From: Megalonaias nervosa
Lineage: Eukaryota; Mollusca; Bivalvia; Unionida; Unionidae
Direction: 5' to 3'
DNA length: 64,000 nucleotides
NCBI GenBank assembly: GCA_016617855.1
Contig: JAECUM010003690.1
Coordinates: 1-64,000 of the forward strand
The position numbers and the translations under genes were made by a program. Of this stretch, positions 13,201 to 23,076 are shown one piece after another (within the stretch, counting starts at the first letter, position 1; every line of letters begins with the position of its first letter). The notes below the pieces were generated by a model that was not told the DNA's origin, made no database searches, and worked only from the letters and a program-made list of their open reading frames with translations.

Positions 13201-16200
13201 GAAGGAATGATAAAATGTTTGTCACTGGAAAATACATAAAATTCCATTCTGATTTTTTCATGATAATTTTTGGTTAATACTGTTTGGTTGCTCAACCGGG
13301 TTTTCACATTCATTCAAAATGATTCCCAACATTAATTTTTAGTTATCTTGTGCTCCCGAACAGTGGATTTGTTTACCCTTGATAATGAAGTGCCTTCTCT
13401 ACAGCATGCATTTCAGCTTGAATCTACCAGGTTTTATTTATGTAACCAACTGGTTCATCACCCAATTTTAAATTTGTCAAACCCTGTCTGAACATAGTCT
13501 TACAATGTAAAAATGTCTACTCTGATATTTATGTTGTTTGGGTTGACCCAAAGAATATAAATATCACGACAGAAATCTTTTATTGTAGGACTAGTCTGCA
13601 CAGTGTTTTGAAACTTAATGTAATGTTTCTTCAGGATATGGGATATCTGGTCCAGGGGAAAGGGTAATGTCAACATCTCTGTTCCGGGTGGCCAGCATCA
13701 GCAAAGTCTTGACAGCTATTGGCATTATGAAGCTGGTGGAGGATGGCAGACTTAAGTTGGACAGTTATGTGTTTGGACCAAAAGGTGGAACTGACCTGTT
13801 GCTAACTCTAGAAAATCAGACTTATTGAATAATATATCATTTTAAACAAAATTAAGTCTTCCTTTTGGAATGCAGTGTCATTTTATACAAAATTAAGTGT
13901 TACTTTTGGAATAATGTATAATTTTATACACAATAAAGTGTTAATCTTGGAATAATGTATCATTGTATACCCAAGTATTACTTTTGTAATAATGTATCAT
14001 TTTATGTACAATTAAGCATTGCTTTTGTAATAATGTTTGATTTATACACAGTTAAGTGTTACTTTTGGAATAATGTATCATTTTATAAACATTTAAGTGT
14101 TACTTTTGGAATGATATATTATATTTATACAATTAAGTGTTACCTTTGGAACTAGAATTCTGTGTTTGTAAAACATGTATACTCATTTTGACCTCTATCC
14201 CAAAGTTTGAGACTTATGGGTTGGTTCTTGAGGGTAAGGAATGCCCCTGGGTCAAATATCAGTCAGGTTTTTGCATTTGTCTTTTCATGCCTGGTTATAG
14301 GGTGAAATCTTGATGATGTTCAGGTTATAACCCAGGGGCTAAGTCACAGGCATTAGTGATGGACCTACAGGGTCACTGTCAGTTGCATAAATAATTGTGT
14401 TTTCATGATCATTATGTGGTTATAGAGTGGGGATGTCACTAGTTTTGATATTATGGCCTATTGGATGTGTTTGGATAGGCAGGGAACAAGGGGTATTATC
14501 CAATATTCAGGTGTCCTAGTCTGACTTGTTGATATTGGTAGCATTTCATCTCACTTGCCAATTCTCAGTCATGTGAGACAAACAGCTTCAGTTTGCCATA
14601 CTTAATTTGGTATACAAATGGTGATCCACTCAGTTATGTAATGATTTGTATCTAGTTGATTGGACTTGTTAGTGGTCTATTGAAAATTCTTCTATACAGT
14701 TTTTGATTGACAGATACCACCCTAAGCTTAAGGATCCATTTTATTTTGAAAATATTATTTACTGACAGCTGTTGAAAGACAGGTTGGTTTTTTTGGTGTA
14801 TGGTTTATTAGTGGACTCTAACTGGAGCAGAGCTCAGGACAGAGCACATTTTCCCAGTATAGACAAGGGCCTGTAATGAAGAAATGTTATTTTTGTATGT
14901 TATTATTAGTAATGATGGAGAGTGGGGTTATCACTAAACATGGACTTATCATCAGAGAAATATGGTAATCTGATAGAGGCTGATCAATGGATTGGCAATC
15001 GATCTGGACATCAAGGGCAAAGATAAGGATGTATTATTCACAATCAGAAGGTGTTTTCTATATATACCAAGGAGAGGATTACAAAAGAATTTCATTGTAT
15101 CTTCTTAAATGTGTCCAGTTTGGTTAGATAGATATCCATTTGGGAAAATAATCATCAAAAAGATTTCATTCACAAATTTTATAATGAATTCTATGAAATT
15201 TTGTGAGTTTTTTTTTTGAATTACCATCTTTTCAGTTACAGTGTCAATACTCTGTTTGGCAAATGTTAAAAATCTGAACAGATTTCATCAAAGATTGCCG
15301 TTTTTGTTAGAAATAAGCATTTGAAATTGATTTGTGTAGTTTCTGTATATTTCAGGCTTGTTGCCAGAATACCGAGTGCAACAGCGCAACAAAAACATTC
15401 GGAAAGTGACAGTCAGGCATCTTCTACAACACTCTGGAGGATGGGACCGAGAGATATCAGGGGATGCAGTATTTTATAAACTTGATGAGCGGCTTTTCAC
15501 TGGTAAATTAAAGTCACTGGAACCTACAAGTAGCGAGGCCTTGGTTCATTTCATGATGCGCAAAAAGCTGGATTTTGTGCCCGGTAATATGTAACGCATT
15601 GCCTAATTCATGCAAACATTGTGTGCCAGCGACAAAGCATGATATAAACTGAATTATATGCAGTTTGTTGTGTGGAATGTTTGATCATGCTGATAGAATC
15701 TTCAGGCAGAAAGAAAACTAGCCAGTTCTTGCCCACAAAGTCTGTCTCTGATAAAGCTTTTGGGGTCTCATATCAAATTTTGAATGTCGTGTCCTCATAT
15801 TTCTGTGTGTGTGTGTGTGTGGATTTTTAAGGTGGTTTTAACAATTTTAGTCATATTGCTACAATATCTGCAGTGTGGCAGTTTGTAGTGATTTCTAGCA
15901 CTGGGGTGTCATTCTGCAGACAAGTAGCATCATGTCTCACCCAATCACATTATGCTTACACCTGACCGACCAGTCCTAATACTAACCTGTTAATGTGGAG
16001 CACCAAACGAGGCTGCTGCTAATATCATTTTTATAAATCTTTGGTATGATTTGACCATGGTTTGAACCTTTGACAACCCGCATCTGAGGCGGATGCTCTA
16101 ACCACTTAGGCCACCGAAGCGGTCCATATTTCTAAATCAAAATATATTTGTTCACAATAAACATAGTAGATCATCAATGAAGCACTGTAGATATAGCTTG

Positions 16201-19200
16201 TGTTGTTCTAGGTCAGTTGCAAAGTAATGTCAGTTTCATGTCTTCAGGTTCACAGATCAGTTGTTCAAGTCCCAGTACATAAGAAATGTTAGTGTTTGGA
16301 TCCTGGAATCATGACCTCAGTGATATGAACACTTCAAAATATATACAGCCTAATAAATACACCATATTTCTAGTTAAGTGCTCTTCAAAAATATAATTAA
16401 AATTTTCTTCTAAAATTCTATATAGGGTCAATGATACCTTTGCTTATCATCACTGAAGCATTCAGAAGAACATCAAGCAAAGAAAACAAATTGCAAAAGG
16501 GGAAGCAACTGGTTGAATTAGACCACTGGAACAATATAATGTAAACCTAACCTATGAAAGAGAGGTACCATCAAGAAGCTGGTGAATGAGCCATTTACTT
16601 TCTACAGTTTCTGTTTGATCAAAAACTAAGGTCTAATACTTTTTCCATTTCTTTTAGTTGCTTCAAATTGACAATTTAAATTACTATGTGCTGAAATTTC
16701 AATAAAATATTTTGCACCAAGATTTGATTTTTTTAAACCAGTTCATATTCCATCTTCTCCAAAACAATTTCAACCAGTTTAAATTTAGGTACTGATACTA
16801 TCTGGATAAATTGGAAATAAAAATTGTTCCAGAATTCTTGCACACAAATATATTCCTCAAAATGATGTATATTCATTTCTACAGACATAAATAAAAAATT
16901 GCACAGTAATGAATCAACCCTGTTACATTTAATGAGACATTTATTTATATATCAATCTCTCTTCATAAATGTGTATTGAAAATTACACATTTTTGGGTCA
17001 ATTGTGCCTGGAAAAGATGATATAATTGTTCAGTTTATGGTCATATTTAAGAAGCTAGTGGATCATTTGTGTTCTGTGGAACAACCTCATTCAAATACGT
17101 CCTTGTCTAGTTGAATGACAAACTCAGCTAAATACATTCTTGTCAAGTTGAATGACAACCTCATTCAAATATGTCCTTGTCTAGTTGAATGACAACCTCA
17201 TTCAAATACATCCTTGTCTAGTTGAATGACCTCAGTTAAATACATTCTTATCAAGATGAATGACAACCTCATTCAAATACATCCTTGTCTTGTTGAATGA
17301 TAACTTCATTTAAATACATCCATATCTAGTTGAATGACAACCTCATTCAGATACACCCATATCTAGTTGAATGACAACCTCATTTAAATATGTCCTTGTC
17401 TAGTTGAATGACAACCTCATTTAAATATGTCCTTGTCTAGTTGAATAACAACTTCATTCAGATACATCCTTGTCTAGTTGAATGACAACCTCAGTTAAAT
17501 ATGTCCTTGTCTAGTTGAATGACAACCTCATTCAGATACATCCTTGTCTAGTTGAATGACAACCTCAGTTAAATACATTCTTATCAAGTTGAATGACAAC
17601 CTCAGTTAAATACATTCTTATCAAGTTGAATGACAACCTCAGTTAAATACATTCTTATCAAGTTGAATGACAACCTCAGTTAAATATGTCCTTGTCTAGT
17701 TGAATGACAACCTCATTCAGATACATCCTTGTCTAGTTGAATGACAACCTCAGTTAAATACATTCTTATCAAGTTGAATGACAACCTCTGTCAAATACAT
17801 CCTTATCTAGTTGAATGACAACCTCATTCAAATACAGCCTTAGCTGGTTGAATGACCTCATTCAAATACATCCTTGTCTAGTTGAATGACAACCTCAGTT
17901 AAATACATTCTTATCAAATTGAATGATATGCACTGACTTTATGACCTCTTAAGAACTCAGAACTTTGGAAAGCAGTTCTTTCTTTGGAGATATTGAATAT
18001 ATTACTTTTCATAGAATTTGAAATTCACTAGCATACTGGAGATAATTCTAGGGTATCTCTTAAATTCTTCTCCGCTAATATTAAATTTGTACCTTCATTC
18101 AACCCTCAAAATTAATGATTCATTTCATCAAGTAGGTCTTTTACATATTGTTCACTATTTATTTCCCAATTCTTGTAGTAAAATGGTTTTCTATCATATA
18201 CTATATTTAAATTATGCCATGATATCTCATCTAAATATTTTATTGGATTGTTGATATAGTTAATGGGTCAGTGGTTCTTCCTCCACCGTTATACAGGCTG
18301 CCATATAGAGCTTATAATGTGCTGAAAAATGGTATTCAGCCCACTACAAAAACAACATGCAGTTAAATGCACGCTATGCTTCAGTTATCTCCCTTATAAA
18401 AGTATATCTTGTTTTGAAACTTCTTTATATATCTGGTTTTGCAGTTATATTCAAAAATAATTTTACCCCCAAAGTTTGATAGTCATCTGTCATCTTATTG
18501 CCTTAATTTCTTCTACAGGTAAAAGACATGCTTACTCTAACTTTGGCTACCTTGTGCTTGGGTTGGTGATAGAGCAAGTAACGGGGATGCACTACCATGA
18601 GTACATTTCCAGCATACTTCAGAAATTCAGCATCAGTGGCCTCAAGATTGGCTTTGCCACCAAAGAGTTTCTTCATTTCCAAGAGGTATGACATTTGTTT
18701 GCTTTCTGTTTTACTATGCAGTTAGCTCCCCTCTCATCTTTTTGAATACACAGCGATTGCAGGACTCACAGTACTAATTCAGTTCCCATAGTAAACCTAT
18801 GCAAATCACCATGATATTAAAAATTCAATAACTTAAAATTCCTGAGTGCTCATGATCAAACATATATTTATCAGTATAGATGAAACCTGGATGTCAGCTT
18901 CTGTGTAGAGGAAAGGATATGAGCAAGGATATGAGCCACAGCTATTTCTGGACCTGCATGTGTTTGAAACATGTGCTTTCAATTCCACACCAAAGAGTCA
19001 GGTGCTAATTTTAGTTATGAGTGTTCCAAACTCAAGACTGTTAAAGGACTGAAATTCCATCAATAAAACAATGTCTCTATTGTTTGGCACTTACAACTAG
19101 GATAAGCTCTCAAAAGATTCCTTTTCCTAAAACATAACTGACATTATTAACCAATCCTGGGCTGCCGAACTCATATATACTCTATTTTATGTTCACCCAT

Positions 19201-22200
19201 TTCCAGGCTGGTTCCCCTTTTTCCATGCAATTAGTACTGTGTGTCCTGCATAGTAATCTTTACCTGTCATTGTACTGCATGGATATGAAGAGGAAAAAGT
19301 ATGTTTTATTTGTGCTAGTTGGTATAAAATCAAAATCAAAAGGTGTTTTTCTCCCTTGTGGAAAATGTTAGCCCACTCATGTTTTGGTAGAATCACAAAA
19401 TGAAAACATTGTTTGTACAATACAGAGGATGAAAAATTACTCTAATTTTTAAAATTGTATACCCAAGAATCCATATATTCTTGAAATATGAGTTGAGAAA
19501 TTTTACCAGTTTTCCTCAGTGATAAAACAGGATAATGCAGGATGTAATAACTGTTTTTTAATCTTTAATGCTCCCTAAATAACTCATGATTCCATACAGA
19601 GCAAAACAATAATTAAAAATCCTAAACCTATGGTGAAAAAATCTGAGATGTTTACTGAAACAGGGACCTGGTCAGTTCATAAATGTAGGTTATGTATTAT
19701 TAGAATAACACATTATTGCCTAATATGAATTGCTGGAGATAGCTCTGTAGATACTTATAACTTTACTGTCATAGGGAAAACTGTTACACCATTATAATAC
19801 ACAAATAAAGGAATTTTGTACAAACTCACAATTGACATGTTGATGGAGGAAATAGGAGTTGCATCCCTTTGCAGTAGGGCAGAGGTCAATAGCAGTAAAA
19901 GAAAATGCATTACACTCAGTGGGGTTAGAACTCTAAATATGAATTTATTAAACTGGGCATTTTACTTTCTGGTTTGTAACTAATCACATTTTTTTCAAAC
20001 TTGATTGGATATTTGTAAACATTGAAGAAACACAAAACTTGTGCTATGAGACTGTGTCTTAGTCATCAAGGTGTTCATGATGCCTTTCTGAATGCATCAA
20101 AGGGTGTACTGACAAAGACTGGTTCCAGATGCATTTGATTATATCACTCAGTTTTAGCAAGTATTCTCTTAGTGATCAATTACTGTCATTTCCAATATAT
20201 ACAGAACAGCTGTATAGCATAGTTTATATTTGTCAAACATGCTACCATACAACATGGATTGTGATTATGGCAGTAGCAATACACATACAACTTTTAACTA
20301 GATACGTAAACTTAATTTTATTTAATTTGAAGACATAAAAAAAATTTCAGTGCATTTTTAGCCAAATTGCCTGTGCAAAATATGCAAAAAAATCTTCTTT
20401 GTTTATTTGGTTGATTTGGTGTTTTACAGAACAGCAACACAAGTAGGTTTTCATGCCAAGGCAATTGGAGTAAAGTGTTTTGTCCAAGGACACATCACAG
20501 TAGTTCTGTTAGGTGTTTATTTAAATGCTTAACACCCCACCCCTAAATTTGGTCTCATTTGACAGTAAACAAAAACTTGTAAACCTAATATTCATCTCTA
20601 TTTCCAAATGTGATGACCAGAATCATTTTAAAATGTAAACCATCTCACTCTGACCTTTAAAGTTCATTAATGTGTACAGAATTAGCTTGGTTGTAACAGT
20701 GGTTAAAGTGTTTATTCATGTATTATGGATATTGGAAAACTCAAATAATTAAATTCAAATAGTCTGATCTCTGATTGGAAAAGTAGCTTACTTGACTCAT
20801 TCTATAACAAAGTCTCATTTTAAAAAATCTCATGAATTGCGTCTCCATTTCTCATAAATCTTCACTTTAACCTACCAGAGGTCAGTATGACCTTATGTAT
20901 TTGTCCTATGTCATAGTTACATTATCCTCTGTCATTGTTACATTGTCCTCTGTCATTGGTACATTGTCCTCTGTCATGGTTACATTGTCTTATGTCATAG
21001 TTACAAGAGAAAGTTGTCACTGTATCAGTGGGTTTATTCACTCCATGAATGAAAGGATCTGCATTAAATTTTGCACATTTTGAGGAAAGACACTGTCATT
21101 TATTCTAAATCAGTAAGTAAATTGTCCAAAGTCTTAAGGAGATATGGGTTTTGTCCATGTAGTTACATGCATAAGCGATCAAGATAGTTTTTGGAATTAC
21201 ATTAATGTTGCTAGTTTTGACTTACTGTATACTATTGTATTTGCAACATACAACATTTTTGATCAAATTGATAATGTTTCAAACACAACAACAACGTGCA
21301 TTATAAAGTCTAGACTAGTATTATTTATTTATTATTTTAGGTTGAATACTTTAACAACAGGGATCCACAAGTGCTGCCATCTGTATTACCACAACAGGGT
21401 TTAGTACAGCCTCAATATGGATCATTCTTCATGGAGACAACTGGCTCTTATGGTGGGTGGGTGGCATCAGCAGGAGACCTGGTAAAAATACTTGACAGTC
21501 TCAACCATAGTTTATCAGGTCCTCATATTCTAAATGTTGATTCTGTAGCAGCAATGTTGGAAAGGCCTGCTTATGAACTTGGAGACACCTGGTATGGACT
21601 TGGTCTTGACACAGAAGATGGCAGACAAACGTATGGCCACACAGGAGTAATGGAAGGGACCTCTGCAACTCTTTATCATTTTCGGAATGGATTCACATGG
21701 GCATTTCTTCTTAATTCTTGGTCCAAAGACATGGATTTGAATGGCCTGATAAAGTATGCTCTTTCAACCCTATATGCCCAGCCTGATGGATATTGTGTTC
21801 ATATGAAAAGTTCAAATGAGGAATATTTTATTACATCATTAAACAACACCCAGTGTGTTAGAATTTTTCTTTCACACGACTTATTTTACACATATTTTGA
21901 AACTATGAAGGAAAAGGGTTATATAATGACCTGTATCAACTCTGTCTCTCACTTGGAACAAGTGTTTTTCAATGTCATCTGTGACAGAAATGAGAGTGAG
22001 TGTGACTGGTCTTTTTATGCTGATGTACATGCCAAAGATCTGGATGATTATATGACAAAGATTAAACAGAATGGTTTCATCATGTCTTTGTTAGAATCTT
22101 ATGTCTTCTGCAATGAGATCTTGCATATTTTGGTAGCCAAAACAGGTGATCCCATTTCTCAGAGGGTTGTTTACACTGAAAATCTTGTCTTGCATGAGAA

Positions 22201-22615
22201 AATTAAAGAAGTTTATTATAGTGAAGGTTACATACTTCGATCTCAGTCTGTTGTAGAAACACAGGGTGTAATTGCAGTATCAAGTATTTATGACCTAAGG
22301 AAAAATAAAATTCCTAAGGTAATCTCATGGTTAAATATATCTGTTGAAAATTTCCTATACGAGCTTAACAGACAGACCAAACAAAACCATGGACTAATTT
22401 ATGTGAAATTCTATACAGGAAAAGATGTACCAAAAGTGAGTGCAGTCTGGTGTTCTGATGATAGTAGTGTTGTTTTACAGCGTCATGATGTTTCCCGTTA
22501 TGGCTTCCTATATGAGATGAAGGAAAGCATGAGGAAAAATGTCCTCGTCAAGTTTGTCAGTAGTTATATGGATGATGGCATTGTTTACTTTGCTGCTGTG
22601 TGGGAAAAACCTTAA
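10119..22615 (+). CDS. Beta-lactamase-like serine hydrolase with C-terminal tandem repeats (5' incomplete)
   Basis: Five exons join in frame: 10119-10256, 13635-13784, 15356-15583, 18519-18685 and 21341-22615. They give 651 complete residues from the first full codon; the N-terminal exon was not found. Numbering from that codon, the class C beta-lactamase/LACTB-like fold shows the nucleophile motif S66-I-S-K69, Y177-S-N179 and H327-T-G329, so the active site looks intact. Residues ~400-651 form about five ~50-residue repeats, each with a GY/GF turn (GYIM, GFIM, GYIL), ending in YFAAVWEKP. This resembles the bacterial tandem repeat domain 1 seen beside such hydrolases. Introns 1-3 are phase 1 and the last is phase 0. 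The substrate is unknown; related enzymes are esterases or peptidases rather than antibiotic-resistance proteins. A signal peptide may lie on the missing exon. Confidence 0.9.
10257..13634 (+). other. Hydrolase intron (3.4 kb)
   Basis: A GT-AG intron. It contains a 124-codon open frame on the opposite strand (10712-11086) that matches nothing I recognise. The rest is AT-rich with no gene found. AT-rich palindromic motifs around 11580-11940 may be an old MITE. Confidence 0.75.
10712..11086 (-). other. Unexplained 124-codon open frame in an intron
   Basis: The frame is open for 124 codons in sequence where stop codons are frequent, running from ATG at 11086 to a TAA at 10712-10714. It contains NPAPVINLMPRTKDVLLKNG. 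No domain was recognised, and a stop lies a few codons upstream of the start. It could be a processed-gene fragment, a nested gene or chance. Confidence 0.25.
13635..13784 (+). CDS. Hydrolase gene, exon with catalytic serine
   Basis: The exon follows TCTTCAG and precedes GTGGAA. It encodes YGISGPGERVMSTSLFRVA and then SISKVLTAIGIMKLVEDG. The SISK tetrad (S66, K69) is the nucleophile/general-base motif of serine beta-lactamases and DD-peptidases. Both ends are phase 1. Confidence 0.93.
13824..14151. repeat. ~41-bp minisatellite next to a splice donor
   Basis: Eight copies of a ~41-bp AT-rich unit of the form AATAATGTATCATTTTATAC plus AATTAAGTGTTACTTTTGG. The array starts ~40 bp after the donor of the SISK exon. 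Confidence 0.93.
14152..15355 (+). other. Hydrolase intron, remainder
   Basis: Intronic sequence from the end of the 41-bp array to the next acceptor. No gene or element was recognised. Confidence 0.6.
15356..15583 (+). CDS. Hydrolase gene, third recognised exon
   Basis: The exon follows TATTTCAG and precedes GTAATA. It encodes residues 97-171 with LLPEYRVQQRNKNIRKVTV and RHLLQHSGGWDREISGD. The RHLLxHxGG stretch is typical of LACTB/class C-like enzymes. Both ends are phase 1. Confidence 0.93.
15823..16125 (-). mobile_element. tRNA-derived SINE (type A), reverse copy
   Basis: Read on the minus strand it begins GACCGCTTCGGTGGCCTAAG, with an A box GTGGCCTAAGTGGTTAGAGC and a degraded B box near GGTTCAAACC. 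It then follows the same ~300-bp body and tail as the plus-strand copy at 56485-56795. It lies in the hydrolase intron. Confidence 0.88.
16126..17085 (+). other. Hydrolase intron, unique part
   Basis: AT-rich intronic DNA between the SINE and the 37-bp array. Nothing was recognised. Confidence 0.5.
17086..17932. repeat. 37-bp minisatellite, about 22 copies, two unit types
   Basis: The unit is 37 bp. Type 1 has CCTCATTCAAATACATCCTT followed by GTCTAGTTGAATGACAA. Type 2 has CCTCAGTTAAATACATTCTT followed by ATCAAGTTGAATGACAA. The two types are interspersed, with three type-2 units in a row near 17560-17665. Junctions of type-1 units form TTGAATGA-CAACC-TCATTCAA, an 8-bp hairpin repeated along the array. 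Confidence 0.95.
18266..18361 (+). mobile_element. SINE type B, 3' fragment
   Basis: It carries the type B body motifs GTGGTTCTTCCTCCACCGTT and TGCTGAAAAATGGTATTCAG, matching the 3' halves of the copies at 34856 and 54327. The tRNA-like head is missing. Confidence 0.75.
18519..18685 (+). CDS. Hydrolase gene, exon with YxN motif
   Basis: The exon follows TTCTACAG and precedes GTATGA. It encodes GKRHAYSNFGYLVLGLVIEQ and then TGMHYHEYISSILQKF. The YSN triad (177-179) in the YSNxGYxLLG context is the second active-site motif. It starts in phase 1 and ends in phase 0. Confidence 0.93.
18686..21340 (+). other. Hydrolase intron (2.65 kb)
   Basis: A GT-AG intron. It holds a 21-bp tandem repeat (20897-21005) and otherwise no recognised gene. 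Confidence 0.7.
20897..21005. repeat. 21-bp tandem repeat, about five copies
   Basis: The unit is TCCTCTGTCATTGTTACATT plus one base, with small differences between copies. Confidence 0.9.
21341..22615 (+). CDS. Hydrolase gene, terminal exon (HTG motif and tandem repeats)
   Basis: The exon follows TATTTTAG in phase 0 and begins VEYFNNRDPQVLPSVLPQQ. It includes SYGGWVASAGDLVKILDSLN, a typical late element of the fold, and YGHTGVMEGTSA, whose H327-T-G replaces the KTG triad. After ~residue 400 come five diverged ~50-residue repeats, and the frame ends at TAA 22613-22615. Packing the whole C-terminal repeat region in one exon is notable next to four small upstream exons. Confidence 0.95.
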   Translation, partial: VEYFNNRDPQVLPSVLPQQGLVQPQYGSFFMETTGSYGGWVASAGDLVKILDSLNHSLSGPHILNVDSVAAMLERPAYELGDTWYGLGLDTEDGRQTYGHTGVMEGTSATLYHFRNGFTWAFLLNSWSKDMDLNGLIKYALSTLYAQPDGYCVHMKSSNEEYFITSLNNTQCVRIFLSHDLFYTYFETMKEKGYIMTCINSVSHLEQVFFNVICDRNESECDWSFYADVHAKDLDDYMTKIKQNGFIMSLLESYVFCNEILHILVAKTGDPISQRVVYTENLVLHEKIKEVYYSEGYILRSQSVVETQGVIAVSSIYDLRKNKIPKVISWLNISVENFLYELNRQTKQNHGLIYVKFYTGKDVPKVSAVWCSDDSSVVLQRHDVSRYGFLYEMKESMRKNVLVKFVSSYMDDGIVYFAAVWEKP

Positions 22616-22805
22616 GATTGTAAAACAGATTAGGACCGATTCAAATCTCCGAAGAGCTATGGTTGTATAAAAACAAAAACAACTCAACAGAACCACTGGT
22701 AAATTCTGCTTTGCATAAAAGGGACCCCTGGTACATTCCTGGTGTAAACATCTATAAAGTTTAGTTGCCTATTAATGTCATGTCTGTGAATTTTGCACCT
22801 AGTGC

Positions 22806-23045
22806 AGCAGAATCTGGGTAGTACAATGGTTACAAACTTGCTCTGCACCACAGCTGCTCCAGGTCTGATTCCTGGTTTTGGCATGTGCAAGGGCAGGTAG
22901 TCATCTACCTAGAGCAGTGGTTCTATTCAGGGGTTTTGGTTTCCTCCACTTTAGAGATCACAACTTATCAACATCTGAGCTGTTGAAAGTAAAGGGTATT
23001 TAGCTGTTAGAAACTGTTATAAAGTGGCATCAAATAAAGTTTTAT
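22806..23045 (+). mobile_element. tRNA-derived SINE (type D) in hydrolase 3' flank
   Basis: The head GGGTAGTACAATGGTTACAA and the B-box-like GGTCTGATTCCTGG resemble a tRNA promoter. The body has GTGGTTCTATTCAGGGGTTT and GGTTTCCTCC, a module also seen in type B copies. The tail GTGGCATCAAATAAAG supplies an AATAAA. Confidence 0.7.
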
Positions 23046-23076
23046 AATTGGTATGCATGTTGAATAATGAAATAAA
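23033..23076 (+). terminator. Candidate polyadenylation signals of the hydrolase gene
   Basis: AATAAA occurs at 23033-23038 and 23071-23076, about 420-460 bp after the stop codon. The first is inside the SINE tail. This rests on the hexamer alone. Confidence 0.4.

Noticed and set aside
12546..13500. Possible ~950-bp MITE with CAGGGCTAGAAG and a reversed CAGGGTTTGACA end
   Set aside because: The inverted similarity is short and no target duplication was seen.
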